A stretch of 55,878 nucleotides of DNA from Solirubrobacteraceae bacterium (GCA_017744415.1 JAGIBJ010000053.1:1-55878), one strand, 5' to 3'; counted from the first letter of the stretch, positions 22,783 to 30,734 are shown. The notes: generated from the letters alone by a model not told the origin. Translations and numbers: made by a program.

Positions 22783-23694
22783 TCAGCGCGGCGGCGCGAT
22801 CGCGGCCACGCGGCCGTCGAGATCGTTCTCGCTGATCGCCTCGGCGGCGCGGGTGACGCCCTCGTCGTCGGTCCCGGTGACGACCCAGAAGGTGTTGCCG
22901 AGGATGTCGCGGGTGGCGAACACCACACCGGTGCCGGCGCCGAACGTGCCGGTGTCGGCCATCTCACCGAAGATCGCGCCCTCGACGACGCTCTTGCCGT
23001 CGGCCGAGATCTGCAGCCCGAAGCCGTTGCGCTCGGGCTCCTGCTCGACCTCGAGCGCGGTCTTCAAGCGGTTCTTGCCGAGCACCGGGCGCAGCGCTGC
23101 CCAGGTGCCCACGTAGACGCGCAGGGCGGTCGTCGCGGTCGCATCCTGCAGGCCCGAGATGCCGGTGCGCACGCCGGCCTTCGCGAGCGAGTCGAGGGTG
23201 GCCTTGCAGCCGTTGCTCTCGCCGTCCGCGCACTGCACGCGGGTCGGCATGAGGCGACGCTTCGGCGTGAAGCGCGTGGTGAACGGCGCCGGGAAGAGCC
23301 CGACGACGGCGCCGGGCACGGCGGCCGGATCGCTCACATCGCGCTGGAGCCAGCCGGTGCGGTCGCCGGGGTAGGCCCGCTCGTCCTGCCCGCCCTTCGG
23401 CTTGATGCCATTCAGATACCCGAAAAGACTGACCTTGCCGCCGTCGCCGAAGAGCGTGTGGTGCACCTCGTTCTCGAGCTGGCCGAGATTCTTCGCCACG
23501 CCGGTGTTGAGGGCGCGCACGCCGGGCGGGGCGTCGCCCTTGGCGCCGATGAGCGCGCCGCGGTCGATGATGATCGCGTCGATCGTCTTCGAGTCGGACT
23601 TGCGCGGGCCGCCACAGGCCGCGAGCGTCAGGCCGGCGACGAGCACGACCGCGAGCGCGGCAGCCGGGCGGAGCGGGAGCGAGCGTCGGAGCAC
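22783..23694 (-). CDS. Lipoprotein of unknown function upstream of the B12 operon
   Basis: A 303-residue lipoprotein. From the GTG at 23694 the product begins MLRRSLPLRPAAALAVVLVA and has a lipobox (LAAC, Cys at about 27). The start rests on a TAGGGT box 7 nt upstream. I recognise no family. The last 50 residues (FATRDILGNTFWVVTGTDDE, then GVTRAAEAISENDLDGRVAA) parallel the end of the DUF4430 lipoprotein at 19387-20349. It lies on the same strand and just upstream of the riboswitch, so a link with B12 binding is possible but unproven. Confidence 0.78.
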   Translation of the reverse strand: MLRRSLPLRPAAALAVVLVAGLTLAACGGPRKSDSKTIDAIIIDRGALIGAKGDAPPGVRALNTGVAKNLGQLENEVHHTLFGDGGKVSLFGYLNGIKPKGGQDERAYPGDRTGWLQRDVSDPAAVPGAVVGLFPAPFTTRFTPKRRLMPTRVQCADGESNGCKATLDSLAKAGVRTGISGLQDATATTALRVYVGTWAALRPVLGKNRLKTALEVEQEPERNGFGLQISADGKSVVEGAIFGEMADTGTFGAGTGVVFATRDILGNTFWVVTGTDDEGVTRAAEAISENDLDGRVAAIAPPR

Positions 23695-23701
23695 GGCCGG
23701 G

Positions 23702-23707
23702 ACCCTA
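23702..23707 (-). promoter_or_regulatory. -10 box TAGGGT for leaderless lipoprotein gene
   Basis: TAGGGT on the minus strand, 7 nt before the GTG at 23694. Confidence 0.65.
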
Positions 23708-23759
23708 CCCGCGGAACGCGTGCACGCGCGGCACCGCATGGCGACACGACCGCCGGGCG

Positions 23760-23805
23760 TGAGCGGGACATAACTGTTGCGCTGGCCCCTGTTATGTCCC
23801 GCTCA
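23760..23805. repeat. Perfect 15-bp inverted repeat with 16-nt loop
   Basis: Arms TGAGCGGGACATAAC and its exact complement, spaced by 16 nt, in the divergent region between the lipoprotein gene and the acyl-CoA dehydrogenase gene. The ATAAC ends are unusually AT-rich for this window. It could be a dispersed palindromic element, an operator or a terminator-like hairpin. There is no similar copy elsewhere in the window. Confidence 0.8.
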
Positions 23806-23905
23806 GCCCCGCTCCGCGGCAATGGACTGACGAGTACCCGAGGCTCGGCCACAAACCGAACACCTGTCTTGCATCCGCCGCTGAGGTGTGCGAGGGTCCG
23901 GTTTC

Positions 23906-25069
23906 ATGAGCGTAACTTTGCAGCGCGGCACCATGCCTCCGTTCACGGAGGAGCACGAGGAATTGCGTGCGTCGATCCGCAGCTTCGTCGAGCGCGAGCT
24001 CACGCCCAACGTCGATCAGTGGGAGCGCGAGAAGTGGTTCCCCAACGAGGTGTTCCACAAGGCGGCCGAGCACGGCTTCCTCGGGCTCAAGTTCCCCGAG
24101 GAGTACGGCGGCGAGGGCGGCAACCACCTCCATGCGGCCGTCTTCTGCGAGGAGCTCTCGCGCACCGGTTCGGCGGGCCTCGCCGTCGGCGTCTGCGCGC
24201 ACGTGGATCTCGCCCTGCCACCCGTTTACACCTTCGGCACCGAGGACCAGCGCCAGCGCTACCTCGTCCCCGGCATCAAGGCCGAGAAGATCGGCGCCCT
24301 CGCCATCACCGAGCCGGGCGCCGGGTCGGATGTCGCCAACATCCAGACGCGCGCCGAGAAGGTCGACGGCGGCTGGATCGTCAACGGCGAGAAGGTGTTC
24401 ATCACCAACGGCGTGCGAGCCGACTTCTACGTCGCCGCGGTGAAGACGAGCGCCGAGGGCGGCCACGGCGGGATGAGCTTCCTCATCATCGACCACGTCG
24501 AGGGCAACGGCGTGAGCGCCACCCCGCTCGAGAAGCTCGGTTGGCACTGCTCCGACACGGGCGCCATCGCCTTCCAAGACGTGTTCGTGCCCGACGAGAA
24601 CCTCCTCGGCGAGCTCAACGGCGGCTTCAAGCTGATCATGGAGAACTTCCAGTGGGAGCGGCTCGTGCTCACCATGGGCGCGATCGCCGGCGCCGAGATG
24701 GGCATCGAGGTGACGCTCGACTACGTGAAGCAGCGCGAGGCGTTCGGCAAGCCGATCGGCACGTTCCAGGTGAACCGCCACAAGCTCGCGCAGATGGCCA
24801 CCGAGCTCTACGCGGCGCGGGCGCAGGCCTACGACGCGCTGCGGCGGTTCGTCGACGGCGAGAACGCGACGATCGAGGTGTCGATGGTGAAGCTCTTCAG
24901 CCAGCGCGTGTGCCTGAACATCGCCGACGAGTGCGTGCAGCTTCACGGCGGCGCCGGCTACCTCGCGGGCCCGATCGAACGTGGCCTCCGCGATGCGCGC
25001 CTTGGCCCGATCGGCGGCGGCACCGACGAAATCATGCGCGAGATCATCGGCCGCTCCCTCGGGCTTTGA
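23906..25069 (+). CDS. Acyl-CoA dehydrogenase
   Basis: A 387-residue FAD enzyme that oxidises acyl-CoA to enoyl-CoA. The family signatures are ITEPGAGSDVANIQT (FAD/substrate loop), a second FAD segment (GGWIVNGEKVFITNG), the QREAFGKPIGTFQ motif and a C-terminal GGAGYLAGPIERGLRDAR with GGTDEIMREII. The N-terminal PFTEEHEELRASIRSFVERE helix is typical. The ATG at 23906 is preferred over a GTG at 23888. The thiolase-like gene follows after 17 nt, so the two probably act in the same acyl or sterol side-chain degradation pathway. Confidence 0.93.
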   Translation: MSVTLQRGTMPPFTEEHEELRASIRSFVERELTPNVDQWEREKWFPNEVFHKAAEHGFLGLKFPEEYGGEGGNHLHAAVFCEELSRTGSAGLAVGVCAHVDLALPPVYTFGTEDQRQRYLVPGIKAEKIGALAITEPGAGSDVANIQTRAEKVDGGWIVNGEKVFITNGVRADFYVAAVKTSAEGGHGGMSFLIIDHVEGNGVSATPLEKLGWHCSDTGAIAFQDVFVPDENLLGELNGGFKLIMENFQWERLVLTMGAIAGAEMGIEVTLDYVKQREAFGKPIGTFQVNRHKLAQMATELYAARAQAYDALRRFVDGENATIEVSMVKLFSQRVCLNIADECVQLHGGAGYLAGPIERGLRDARLGPIGGGTDEIMREIIGRSLGL

Positions 25070-25086
25070 TCCGCCTCCCGGCTCCG

Positions 25087-26613
25087 ATGTCGAACGATCG
25101 CGCCCCCGTCCTCGTCGGCCTCGGCGAGGTGACTCGCCGCGCCTCCGACCCACCGCTCGAGTCGGTGCCGGCGTTCATCGCGCACGCGATGCGCTGCGCC
25201 GCCGCCGATGCCTACGGCTGGCCTGGTCCGTCGTGGAACGCGCCGGTGAGCGGTGAGCCAGCGGCGCTGCTCGAGGCGGTCGAGCTCGTCGCCGTCGCAC
25301 CCTCCGCGTCGTGGCCGGATCAGGCTCCGGGCAAGACGATCGCCGCCGAGCTCGGGATCGAAGCGGCCACGATGCGCTCGAGCATGGTGGGCGGCAACGG
25401 CTCGCAGCTGCTCGTCAACGAGGTCGCGGCGCGGATCCAGGCGGGCACGGTCGACGTGGCGCTCGTCTGCGGTGGCGAGGCGCTTCACAGCCAGCGCACG
25501 CCCTTCGAGGATTTCGGCGCGATGGCCATGACGCCGCCCGACGGCTCCACCGAGGTGCTCGAAGAGGATCACGCCGGAAACTCCCCGGAGGAGATCGAAG
25601 TCGGGCTCATGGTGCCCGTGCTCGGCTACGCCTTGATGGAGCAGGCGATCGCCCGCTCGGCGGGGCGCGCGACGAGCCAGCAGGCGAGCGTCGCTGCCGA
25701 GCTCTGGGCGCGGTTCGCCGCGGAGGCCGCCAAGCACCCGAACGCGTGGATCCGCGATGCGCCGAGCGCCGACGCGATCCGCACCGCGACGCCCGAGAAC
25801 CGGCAGGTGAGCTGGCCCTACACGAAGCTGATGGTCGCCAACCTGCGGATCGACCAGGCCGCGGGCGTCGTGATGTGCTCGGCGGCTGCCGCGCGCCGGC
25901 TCGGCGTCCCTGAGGACCGGTGGGTCTACGTGCACGCGGGCGCGCAGGCGAACGACGAGTGGTTCCTCATGGATCGCACTCACCTCGACCGCTCGCCCGC
26001 GGTCGCGGCCTGCGGCCACGCACTGTTCCAGCATGCAGGCATCACGGCGGCCGATCTCGGGCCCGTCGATCTCTACTCGTGCTTCCCGTCGGCCGTGCAG
26101 ATCGCCGCGCGCGAGCTCGGGCTCCCGTCGGATGATCCGTCGCGGCCCCTCACGTGCACCGGTGGGCTCACGTTTTTCGGCGGGCCGGGCAACAACTTCG
26201 GCACCCACGGCGTGATCGGTGTGGCGCGTGCCCTGCGCCAGGCGACGCCGGGCACCGTCGGCCTCTCGAGCTCGCTCGGCTGGTACGCGACCAAGCACGC
26301 GATCGGTCTCTACGGCAACGCCGCCCCGGCCACGCCCTACGCCACCCTGCGCCCCACGCCGGCGCCGGCGAAGCGCGAGGTGGCGTCGCCGGCCGAGGCT
26401 GCCGCGGCGCCGAGCGCGACCGTCGAGGTGGCGACCGCGTTCTTCGGCCGCGCGGGCAACGCCGAGTTCGGGATCGTGTTCGCGCTGCTGCCGGACGGCC
26501 GCCGCGCGCTCGGCAAGACCACCGATCCGGCGATCCTCAAGGCGCTCTGCTCGGACGCCTTCATCGGGCGGCCGATCCGGCTCACCGAGGACCGCACCGT
26601 CGAGCTCGCCTGA
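25087..26613 (+). CDS. Thiolase-like protein with TLP1-type C-terminal extension
   Basis: A 508-residue protein of the thiolase superfamily (acetyl-CoA acetyltransferase-like). It shows the N-terminal half with GGNGSQLLVNEVAARIQAGT (nucleophile region, where a Cys would be expected) and VDVALVCGGEA. The C-terminal half has a GGLTFFGGPGNNFGTHGVIG loop and SSLGWYATKHAIGLYG. The last 110 residues resemble the additional C-terminal domain of mycobacterial thiolase-like protein 1. The canonical Cys at the first nucleophile position is not obvious (VGGNGS), so it may not be a true thiolase. It is probably co-transcribed with the acyl-CoA dehydrogenase. Confidence 0.85.
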   Translation: MSNDRAPVLVGLGEVTRRASDPPLESVPAFIAHAMRCAAADAYGWPGPSWNAPVSGEPAALLEAVELVAVAPSASWPDQAPGKTIAAELGIEAATMRSSMVGGNGSQLLVNEVAARIQAGTVDVALVCGGEALHSQRTPFEDFGAMAMTPPDGSTEVLEEDHAGNSPEEIEVGLMVPVLGYALMEQAIARSAGRATSQQASVAAELWARFAAEAAKHPNAWIRDAPSADAIRTATPENRQVSWPYTKLMVANLRIDQAAGVVMCSAAAARRLGVPEDRWVYVHAGAQANDEWFLMDRTHLDRSPAVAACGHALFQHAGITAADLGPVDLYSCFPSAVQIAARELGLPSDDPSRPLTCTGGLTFFGGPGNNFGTHGVIGVARALRQATPGTVGLSSSLGWYATKHAIGLYGNAAPATPYATLRPTPAPAKREVASPAEAAAAPSATVEVATAFFGRAGNAEFGIVFALLPDGRRALGKTTDPAILKALCSDAFIGRPIRLTEDRTVELA

Positions 26614-26625
26614 GTTCCCAACAAC

Positions 26626-26631
26626 TAGAAT
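26626..26631 (+). promoter_or_regulatory. -10 box TAGAAT for leaderless pduO-type gene
   Basis: TAGAAT, 6 nt before the ATG at 26638. Confidence 0.65.
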
Positions 26632-26637
26632 CGCCCG

Positions 26638-27210
26638 ATGGCGGTCAACCTCACGCGGATCTACACGAAGACGGGCGACGAGGGGCAGACGCACCTCGGC
26701 GACATGTCGCGCGTGAGCAAGACGCACCCGCGCATCGAGGCCTACGGCGACGTCGACGAGCTCAACAGCCACCTGGGCGTGGTCGTGGCGACGGGCGGAC
26801 TCGACGAGCGGATTGCCGCGATCCTTCAGCGCGTGCAGAACGACCTGTTCGACGTCGGCGCCGATCTCGCGGTGCCGGCCGATGCGGGCCCGACGAAGGC
26901 CGGCGAGCGGCTCCGCGTCGCGCCCGAGCAGATCACGTGGCTCGAGGCGCAGTGCGACGAACTCAACGAGGCGCTGGAGCCGCTGCGGTCGTTCCTGCTG
27001 CCCGGCGGCACGGTGCCAGCGGCGCAGCTGCACGTTGCCCGCACGATCTGCCGGCGGGCCGAGCGGCGCGTGCTGCTCGTGGAGGATCACACCCCGGAGA
27101 CGCGTCACTACCTCAACCGCCTGTCAGACCTGCTCTTCATCCTGGCGCGCACGGCCAACGTCGGCCATGACGAGCCACTGTGGCAGCCGGGCCTGGGCCG
27201 GGAGAGCTAG
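26638..27210 (+). CDS. PduO-type cob(I)yrinic acid a,c-diamide adenosyltransferase
   Basis: A 190-residue cytoplasmic enzyme that transfers the adenosyl group of ATP to cob(I)alamin, making coenzyme B12. It has the N-terminal ATP loop IYTKTGDEGQTHLGDMSRV, then RIEAYGDVDELNSHLGVV, and the C-terminal CRRAERRVLLVEDH then YLNRLSDLLFILAR, all typical of PduO/MMAB. A leaderless start at 26638 fits. It would use the cobalamin delivered by the ECF system encoded at 15-22.7 kb. It is not in that operon. Confidence 0.95.
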   Translation: MAVNLTRIYTKTGDEGQTHLGDMSRVSKTHPRIEAYGDVDELNSHLGVVVATGGLDERIAAILQRVQNDLFDVGADLAVPADAGPTKAGERLRVAPEQITWLEAQCDELNEALEPLRSFLLPGGTVPAAQLHVARTICRRAERRVLLVEDHTPETRHYLNRLSDLLFILARTANVGHDEPLWQPGLGRES

Positions 27211-27237
27211 GCGCGACTCGCCCGCGGCGGTGGCCGC

Positions 27238-27264
27238 GGCCTGAGGCGATCAGAGCCTCAGGCC
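27238..27264. terminator. Hairpin terminator between convergent genes
   Basis: A perfect 10-bp stem GGCCTGAGGC/GCCTCAGGCC with a 7-nt loop, between the adenosyltransferase stop (27210) and the small membrane protein stop (27272). Confidence 0.85.
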
Positions 27265-27271
27265 GGCTCGC

Positions 27272-27553
27272 CTAGATGAAGATGAAGCGCTTGCAGTCGC
27301 CGACGGCAGCCTGGCGCTCTTTGTCGTAGGCGACTTTCAGGGGGCCGGTGTCGTCGGTCTGGAACGCCGACACGGGCACGGCCGGGTACTTGGCCACCTG
27401 CGCCGCGACGCACTGGCCGTAGTGGTTCTCGGTGGCCATCCAGAAGAGCGAGAGCGCGGCGATGATCGCGGCGGCGCCGATCGCAGGCGAGGATGCCGGG
27501 CGGCCGGCGGGCAGGGGCGCGGGGCCGTCGGTGGTGGCAGTGGCGGTGGTCAT
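27272..27553 (-). CDS. Small membrane protein of unknown function
   Basis: A 93-residue protein. A Thr/Pro-rich N-terminus (MTTATATTDGPAPLPAG) precedes one hydrophobic helix (PAIGAAAIIAALSLFWMA), followed by a short exposed domain with two Cys (NHYGQCVAAQ, GDCKRFIFI) that could form a disulfide. A GGAGG Shine-Dalgarno sequence 9 nt upstream supports the ATG at 27553. I recognise no family. Confidence 0.75.
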   Translation of the reverse strand: MTTATATTDGPAPLPAGRPASSPAIGAAAIIAALSLFWMATENHYGQCVAAQVAKYPAVPVSAFQTDDTGPLKVAYDKERQAAVGDCKRFIFI

Positions 27554-27638
27554 GTGGTCAGTCCTCCGCCGCCGTGCTTCGCGGCGCGCGCGGCTCGCCC
27601 TCCCCCACCCGCGGCGTCGCAAGCCTCCGCCCAACGAT

Positions 27639-27652
27639 CGAACATATGTTCG
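27639..27652 (+). promoter_or_regulatory. LexA (SOS) box
   Basis: CGAACATATGTTCG is a perfect match to the Gram-positive SOS box CGAAC-N4-GTTCG. It abuts the TATGCT -10 box of the gene at 27666, where bound LexA would block RNA polymerase. Confidence 0.85.
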
Positions 27653-27653
27653 C

Positions 27654-27659
27654 TATGCT
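27654..27659 (+). promoter_or_regulatory. -10 box TATGCT for SOS-controlled gene
   Basis: TATGCT, 6 nt before the GTG at 27666 and 1 nt after the LexA box. Confidence 0.7.
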
Positions 27660-27665
27660 GCTCGG

Positions 27666-27989
27666 GTGACGGCGCAGGGCTCGGAATACACGGCATTCAG
27701 ACGAGCCCTCGGAACCCGCGACCTGGAGCTCGTGATGCCTGCCCTTGCTGCCCTCCCCAACGTCGAACTCCTGGATGTGGTGGAGGTGCTCGAGCTGATG
27801 GCCGAGCGCGGTGATCCCCGCTTCGACCGCTCCGCCGCCCGCTTCTGCGCGCGCCTCGCCACCGAGCGCCGCCTCACGGTCGAGGAGAGCCGCCGCGCGC
27901 TCGCCCTCGCCGAGGTGATGCCGCTCGCACCCCAGCCGATCGCCGATCACCTGCGGCTCTACTGCCGCCGCGAGCTACGGCCCGTATGA
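27666..27989 (+). CDS. Small uncharacterised SOS-controlled protein
   Basis: A 107-residue soluble protein starting MTAQGSEYTAFRRALGTRDL. It looks all-helical, with repeated Leu/Glu/Asp heptad-like segments (NVELLDVVEVLELMAERGDP, then RFDRSAARFCARLATERRLT). It has no signal peptide or known motif. The GTG start follows a leaderless promoter overlapped by a perfect LexA box, so expression should rise on DNA damage. I do not recognise a family. A DNA-repair, cell-division or toxin-like role is open. Confidence 0.8.
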   Translation: MTAQGSEYTAFRRALGTRDLELVMPALAALPNVELLDVVEVLELMAERGDPRFDRSAARFCARLATERRLTVEESRRALALAEVMPLAPQPIADHLRLYCRRELRPV

Positions 27990-28064
27990 GCTGGCGCCGC
28001 CACTAGCGGCACGGTCACGAGGCGGCTGCGACCAAGACGAGTCCGCCAGCACAGCCCGAAAACG

Positions 28065-28093
28065 ACGAAGGCCTCGCGATGCGAGGCCTTCGT
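28065..28093 (-). terminator. Hairpin terminator after tRNA-Glu
   Basis: A perfect 13-bp stem ACGAAGGCCTCGC/GCGAGGCCTTCGT with a 3-nt loop, 7 nt beyond the tRNA 3' end. Confidence 0.9.
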
Positions 28094-28099
28094 GCGTAG

Positions 28100-28172
28100 T
28101 ACCGCCACGGGGATTCGAACCCCGGTTTCCGCCGTGAGAGGGCGGCGTCCTAGTCCCCTAGACGATGGCGGC
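28100..28172 (-). tRNA. tRNA-Glu (anticodon CTC)
   Basis: 73-nt cloverleaf on the minus strand: acceptor GCCGCCA/TGGCGGT, anticodon loop with CTC, T-arm GGGGTTCGAATCCCC. CCA is not encoded. Confidence 0.95.
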
Positions 28173-28239
28173 AGGACGGGAAGGAAAGGTAGCAAGGTCG
28201 GAGGGACCCTGTCGCGCGCCCTCGCGTGAGGGCTTGCGG

Positions 28240-28245
28240 TATCGT
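28240..28245 (+). promoter_or_regulatory. -10 box TATCGT for tRNA-Leu(CAG)
   Basis: TATCGT, 17 nt before the tRNA 5' end. Confidence 0.45.
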
Positions 28246-28262
28246 GCAGCGCCCTGCCACAC

Positions 28263-28346
28263 GCGGATGTGGCGGAATTGGTAGACGCGCACGGTTCAGG
28301 TCCGTGTGGGAGCAATCCCGTGGAGGTTCGAGTCCTCTCATCCGCA
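28263..28346 (+). tRNA. tRNA-Leu (anticodon CAG)
   Basis: 84-nt class II tRNA: acceptor GCGGATG/CATCCGC, anticodon loop with CAG, long variable arm, T-arm GAGGTTCGAGTCCTC. CCA is not encoded. Confidence 0.95.
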
Positions 28347-28351
28347 TGCTT

Positions 28352-28379
28352 CGAAGGCCGCCCCACCGGGCGGCCTTCG
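28352..28379 (+). terminator. Hairpin terminator after tRNA-Leu(CAG)
   Basis: A 12-bp stem CGAAGGCCGCCC/GGGCGGCCTTCG with a 4-nt loop, 5 nt after the tRNA. Confidence 0.9.
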
Positions 28380-28634
28380 TCGTTCCGGGGCAACGGATCC
28401 GAGCGCCGTGGTAACCGCCGGTCGAGCCGTTACCGGCGCTTGGCTGGACATTCTGGACACCATTCGGCCCAACCGGATCCCGCATTCCACCCTGTCGTAA
28501 GTGCTTGATTTCCGGGACTTTTGCAGGCTCCGGCGCATCCCATCGGCCGATCGGCCCCCGTCGTGCCGAGTCCCCGACGGACGCCTGTCCGCCCCGCGCT
28601 CAGATCGCTGGTCTAACCATCCGATGAGTTGGGC

Positions 28635-29993
28635 ATGGACCGCAACAATCGCCGCTTCGGGCGGCGAGGGCAGGGAGCCCGGTCGTCTCACACGACGAAT
28701 AGGCCACGGATCGGCCGCATCGCCTTGGTGCTGCTGCTCTTCGTCCCTCTCTTCACCCCCCACATCGCCAACGCCGACGAGTCCGGGCCGCAGGGTCGCG
28801 TCATCGCAGGTACCGCCACCACCGCCCCGGACGTGTCTCCCACGGGTCGCTGGAGCGCCGTCGTCGCCATCTTCGCGACCGACGCGCAGGGAACGCGCCT
28901 CTGCACCGGCACGCTGATCTCGGCCAACTGGGTCGTGACCGCCGCCCACTGCATTGCCGACGAGAGCAACGCCAGCGTCGCGATCTCCCCCGACAACGTG
29001 TTCGTCGCCGCCAACGTGACGAGCACGCAGAACGCGGGCAACGCCCTCGTGTCGGCCCACAGCACCAGCGTGCACCCAGGCTTCTCGTGGGTCGACGCCT
29101 CGTGGGACGTCGCGCTCATCGAGCTCGACCACACCGTCAACACGACCCCGTTCGCGTTGCCGGATCCCCTGCGTGCCAACACGTACGTCGTCGGGTCGTC
29201 CGACAACGTCGCCGGCTTCGGCCGCTCGCAGGCGTCGAACTCGGCATCGAGCGGCACCCTGCGCAGCGGCCGCATCGAGCAGGTCGGCGGCAACGCCTGC
29301 GAGACGTACAACCCGGGCTCCGGCGAATACTCCGACTGCTACCTGCCGGGCTCGGCGCGCCAGGCCACCTGCTTCGGGGATTCGGGCGGCCCGCTGGTGC
29401 GTTACGACTCGACGCAGGGCGGCGCCCCGGTGGTCTGGGGAATCACGTCGACTGGCCCCGATCCGTGCGACGCCGCGACCGGCGGCCAGTTCGCCCCGTC
29501 GTACGAGACCCGCGTGATCGCGGTCGTCGACTGGCTCAAGGCGACGATGTCGGGCAGCACCTTCGTGCCAACGCCGTCGGCCTCCGTCCGCACCTCGGGG
29601 GTCTCGACGGCGACGAAGAGCAACACTGGGAACGGCACCGTCAACAGCTCGGGCGCGACTCGCGCTCCGGCGGGCGGCACCGGCATCGGCATCTTCCAGG
29701 CGAAGCTCTCCGCGAAAGTGAGCCGCAAGAAGGCCGGCAAGGTCACGCTCTCCTCCTCGTTCGTCGGCGCCACCGGCACCGGCAAGGTCGAGGTGATCCA
29801 CTGCCTCAAGGGCAAGTGCAAGACCACCGCGAAGGCCAACGTGTCCTACTCCGCGATGAGCACCGCCGTCGCCACCACCGTCAAGGTGCCCCGTTGCAAG
29901 AAGAAGGCGACGCTCACGCTGCGCCTCTCCGTGTACGACACCACGGGCGCCCTGAAGGACCAGGCGAGCCAGCGCCTGGCCCGCTGCTCCTGA
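28635..29993 (+). CDS. Secreted trypsin-like (S1) serine protease with C-terminal beta module
   Basis: A 452-residue exported protease. A basic N-terminus (MDRNNRRFGRRGQGARSSHT) leads to a hydrophobic signal segment (IGRIALVLLLFVPLFTPHIA) ending at ANA. The chymotrypsin fold has all three catalytic residues: His in VVTAAHC, Asp in WDVALIEL and Ser in CFGDSGGPLV. A Ser/Thr linker (about 305-350) joins a C-terminal beta domain (FQAKLSAKVSRKKAGKVTLS, then GKVEVIHCLKGKCKTTAKA) resembling C-terminal modules of other secreted proteins in this window. It probably acts outside the cell. A TTG at 28629 is an alternative start. A strong hairpin follows. Confidence 0.9.
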   Translation: MDRNNRRFGRRGQGARSSHTTNRPRIGRIALVLLLFVPLFTPHIANADESGPQGRVIAGTATTAPDVSPTGRWSAVVAIFATDAQGTRLCTGTLISANWVVTAAHCIADESNASVAISPDNVFVAANVTSTQNAGNALVSAHSTSVHPGFSWVDASWDVALIELDHTVNTTPFALPDPLRANTYVVGSSDNVAGFGRSQASNSASSGTLRSGRIEQVGGNACETYNPGSGEYSDCYLPGSARQATCFGDSGGPLVRYDSTQGGAPVVWGITSTGPDPCDAATGGQFAPSYETRVIAVVDWLKATMSGSTFVPTPSASVRTSGVSTATKSNTGNGTVNSSGATRAPAGGTGIGIFQAKLSAKVSRKKAGKVTLSSSFVGATGTGKVEVIHCLKGKCKTTAKANVSYSAMSTAVATTVKVPRCKKKATLTLRLSVYDTTGALKDQASQRLARCS

Positions 29994-29994
29994 T

Positions 29995-30045
29995 CTGATC
30001 GACTCCGGATCGCCGCGCTGTCCCAGCGGCGATCCGGCCGATCAG
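29995..30045. terminator. Long hairpin terminator
   Basis: A 12-bp stem CCGGATCGCCGC with a 9-nt loop, extended by outer arms CTGATCG/CGATCAG. It starts 2 nt after the protease stop. Confidence 0.85.
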
Positions 30046-30188
30046 GCAGACCCTCGGTTCGTCCCACACCGAGCCGCTCGGCTCCTCCCCCACGCCGAGC
30101 ACCCAGTCGAGTCGGATGGCGCGCGAGAAGTCCCCACTCGCGCGCCGCCGGCTCCAGCTCGTTCCCCGGCTGGCCGTGGCGGCCCCGC

Positions 30189-30728
30189 TCAGGCGTCGCG
30201 ACGCAGCTTCGAGTAGACGAGGACGTCAGACCGCTCGCCGCCGAGGACGAGAAAGTTCCGCAACAGGCCCTCGTGCACGTACCCCACCCGAGTGAGCGTC
30301 GCCGCCGACGCGGGATTGTCGGGTTCGACCCACGCCTCGATGCGTTCGGCCTCGGTGTCGCGGAGCGCCCAGTCGCTGATGAGCCGCACGGCGTGCGCGC
30401 CGAGCCCGCGCCCACGAGCAGCGGGCACCAGCCAATAGCCGAGGCCGAGCACTGCCGGCTGCGGGCGAGAGCCGAGGTGGACGAGCCCGATGGCGGTGCC
30501 CTGCTCGACGACGGCGAGCGAGATCCCCTCGCCCGCGGGTTGCCGGCTCCACTGCCGCTCGATGAAGGCGACGGCCTCGCCGTGGTCGTGGGTCGACGGG
30601 ACCGTCGTGCCCCGGCCGATGCGCGGATCCGCGCTCGCCGCCTGGATGCACGGCACGTCGCCGAGCTCCCACTCGCGCAGCTGGAGCGTGTGGTCCCCGA
30701 GCGGCGGATCCGGGTAGTCGACGCGCAT
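30189..30728 (-). CDS. GNAT-family N-acetyltransferase
   Basis: A 179-residue acetyltransferase of the RimJ/RimL type (Acetyltransf_3). It shows DHTLQLREWELGDVPCIQ at the N-terminus, LGYWLVPAARGRGLGAHAVR (acetyl-CoA loop, RGRGLG) and ERIEAWVEPDNPASAATLTR with the following VGYVHEGLLRNF. The substrate cannot be told. The ATG at 30728 sits 6 nt after a TAGGGT box. It is divergent from dinB, and the LexA box between them is 17 nt upstream of this -10 box, so SOS control could reach it too. Confidence 0.9.
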   Translation of the reverse strand: MRVDYPDPPLGDHTLQLREWELGDVPCIQAASADPRIGRGTTVPSTHDHGEAVAFIERQWSRQPAGEGISLAVVEQGTAIGLVHLGSRPQPAVLGLGYWLVPAARGRGLGAHAVRLISDWALRDTEAERIEAWVEPDNPASAATLTRVGYVHEGLLRNFLVLGGERSDVLVYSKLRRDA

Positions 30729-30734
30729 CACCTC

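Noticed and set aside
22618-26613. A 1331-codon plus-strand open frame read as one giant protein
   Set aside because: Only the last 508 codons (from ATG 25087) look like a protein. The rest lies antisense to the lipoprotein and riboswitch and in another frame of the acyl-CoA dehydrogenase. High GC leaves such frames open by chance.
28100-28346. tRNA genes as integration (att) sites of a genomic island
   Set aside because: No integrase, no direct repeats of the tRNA 3' end and no composition break were seen at any of the seven tRNAs.
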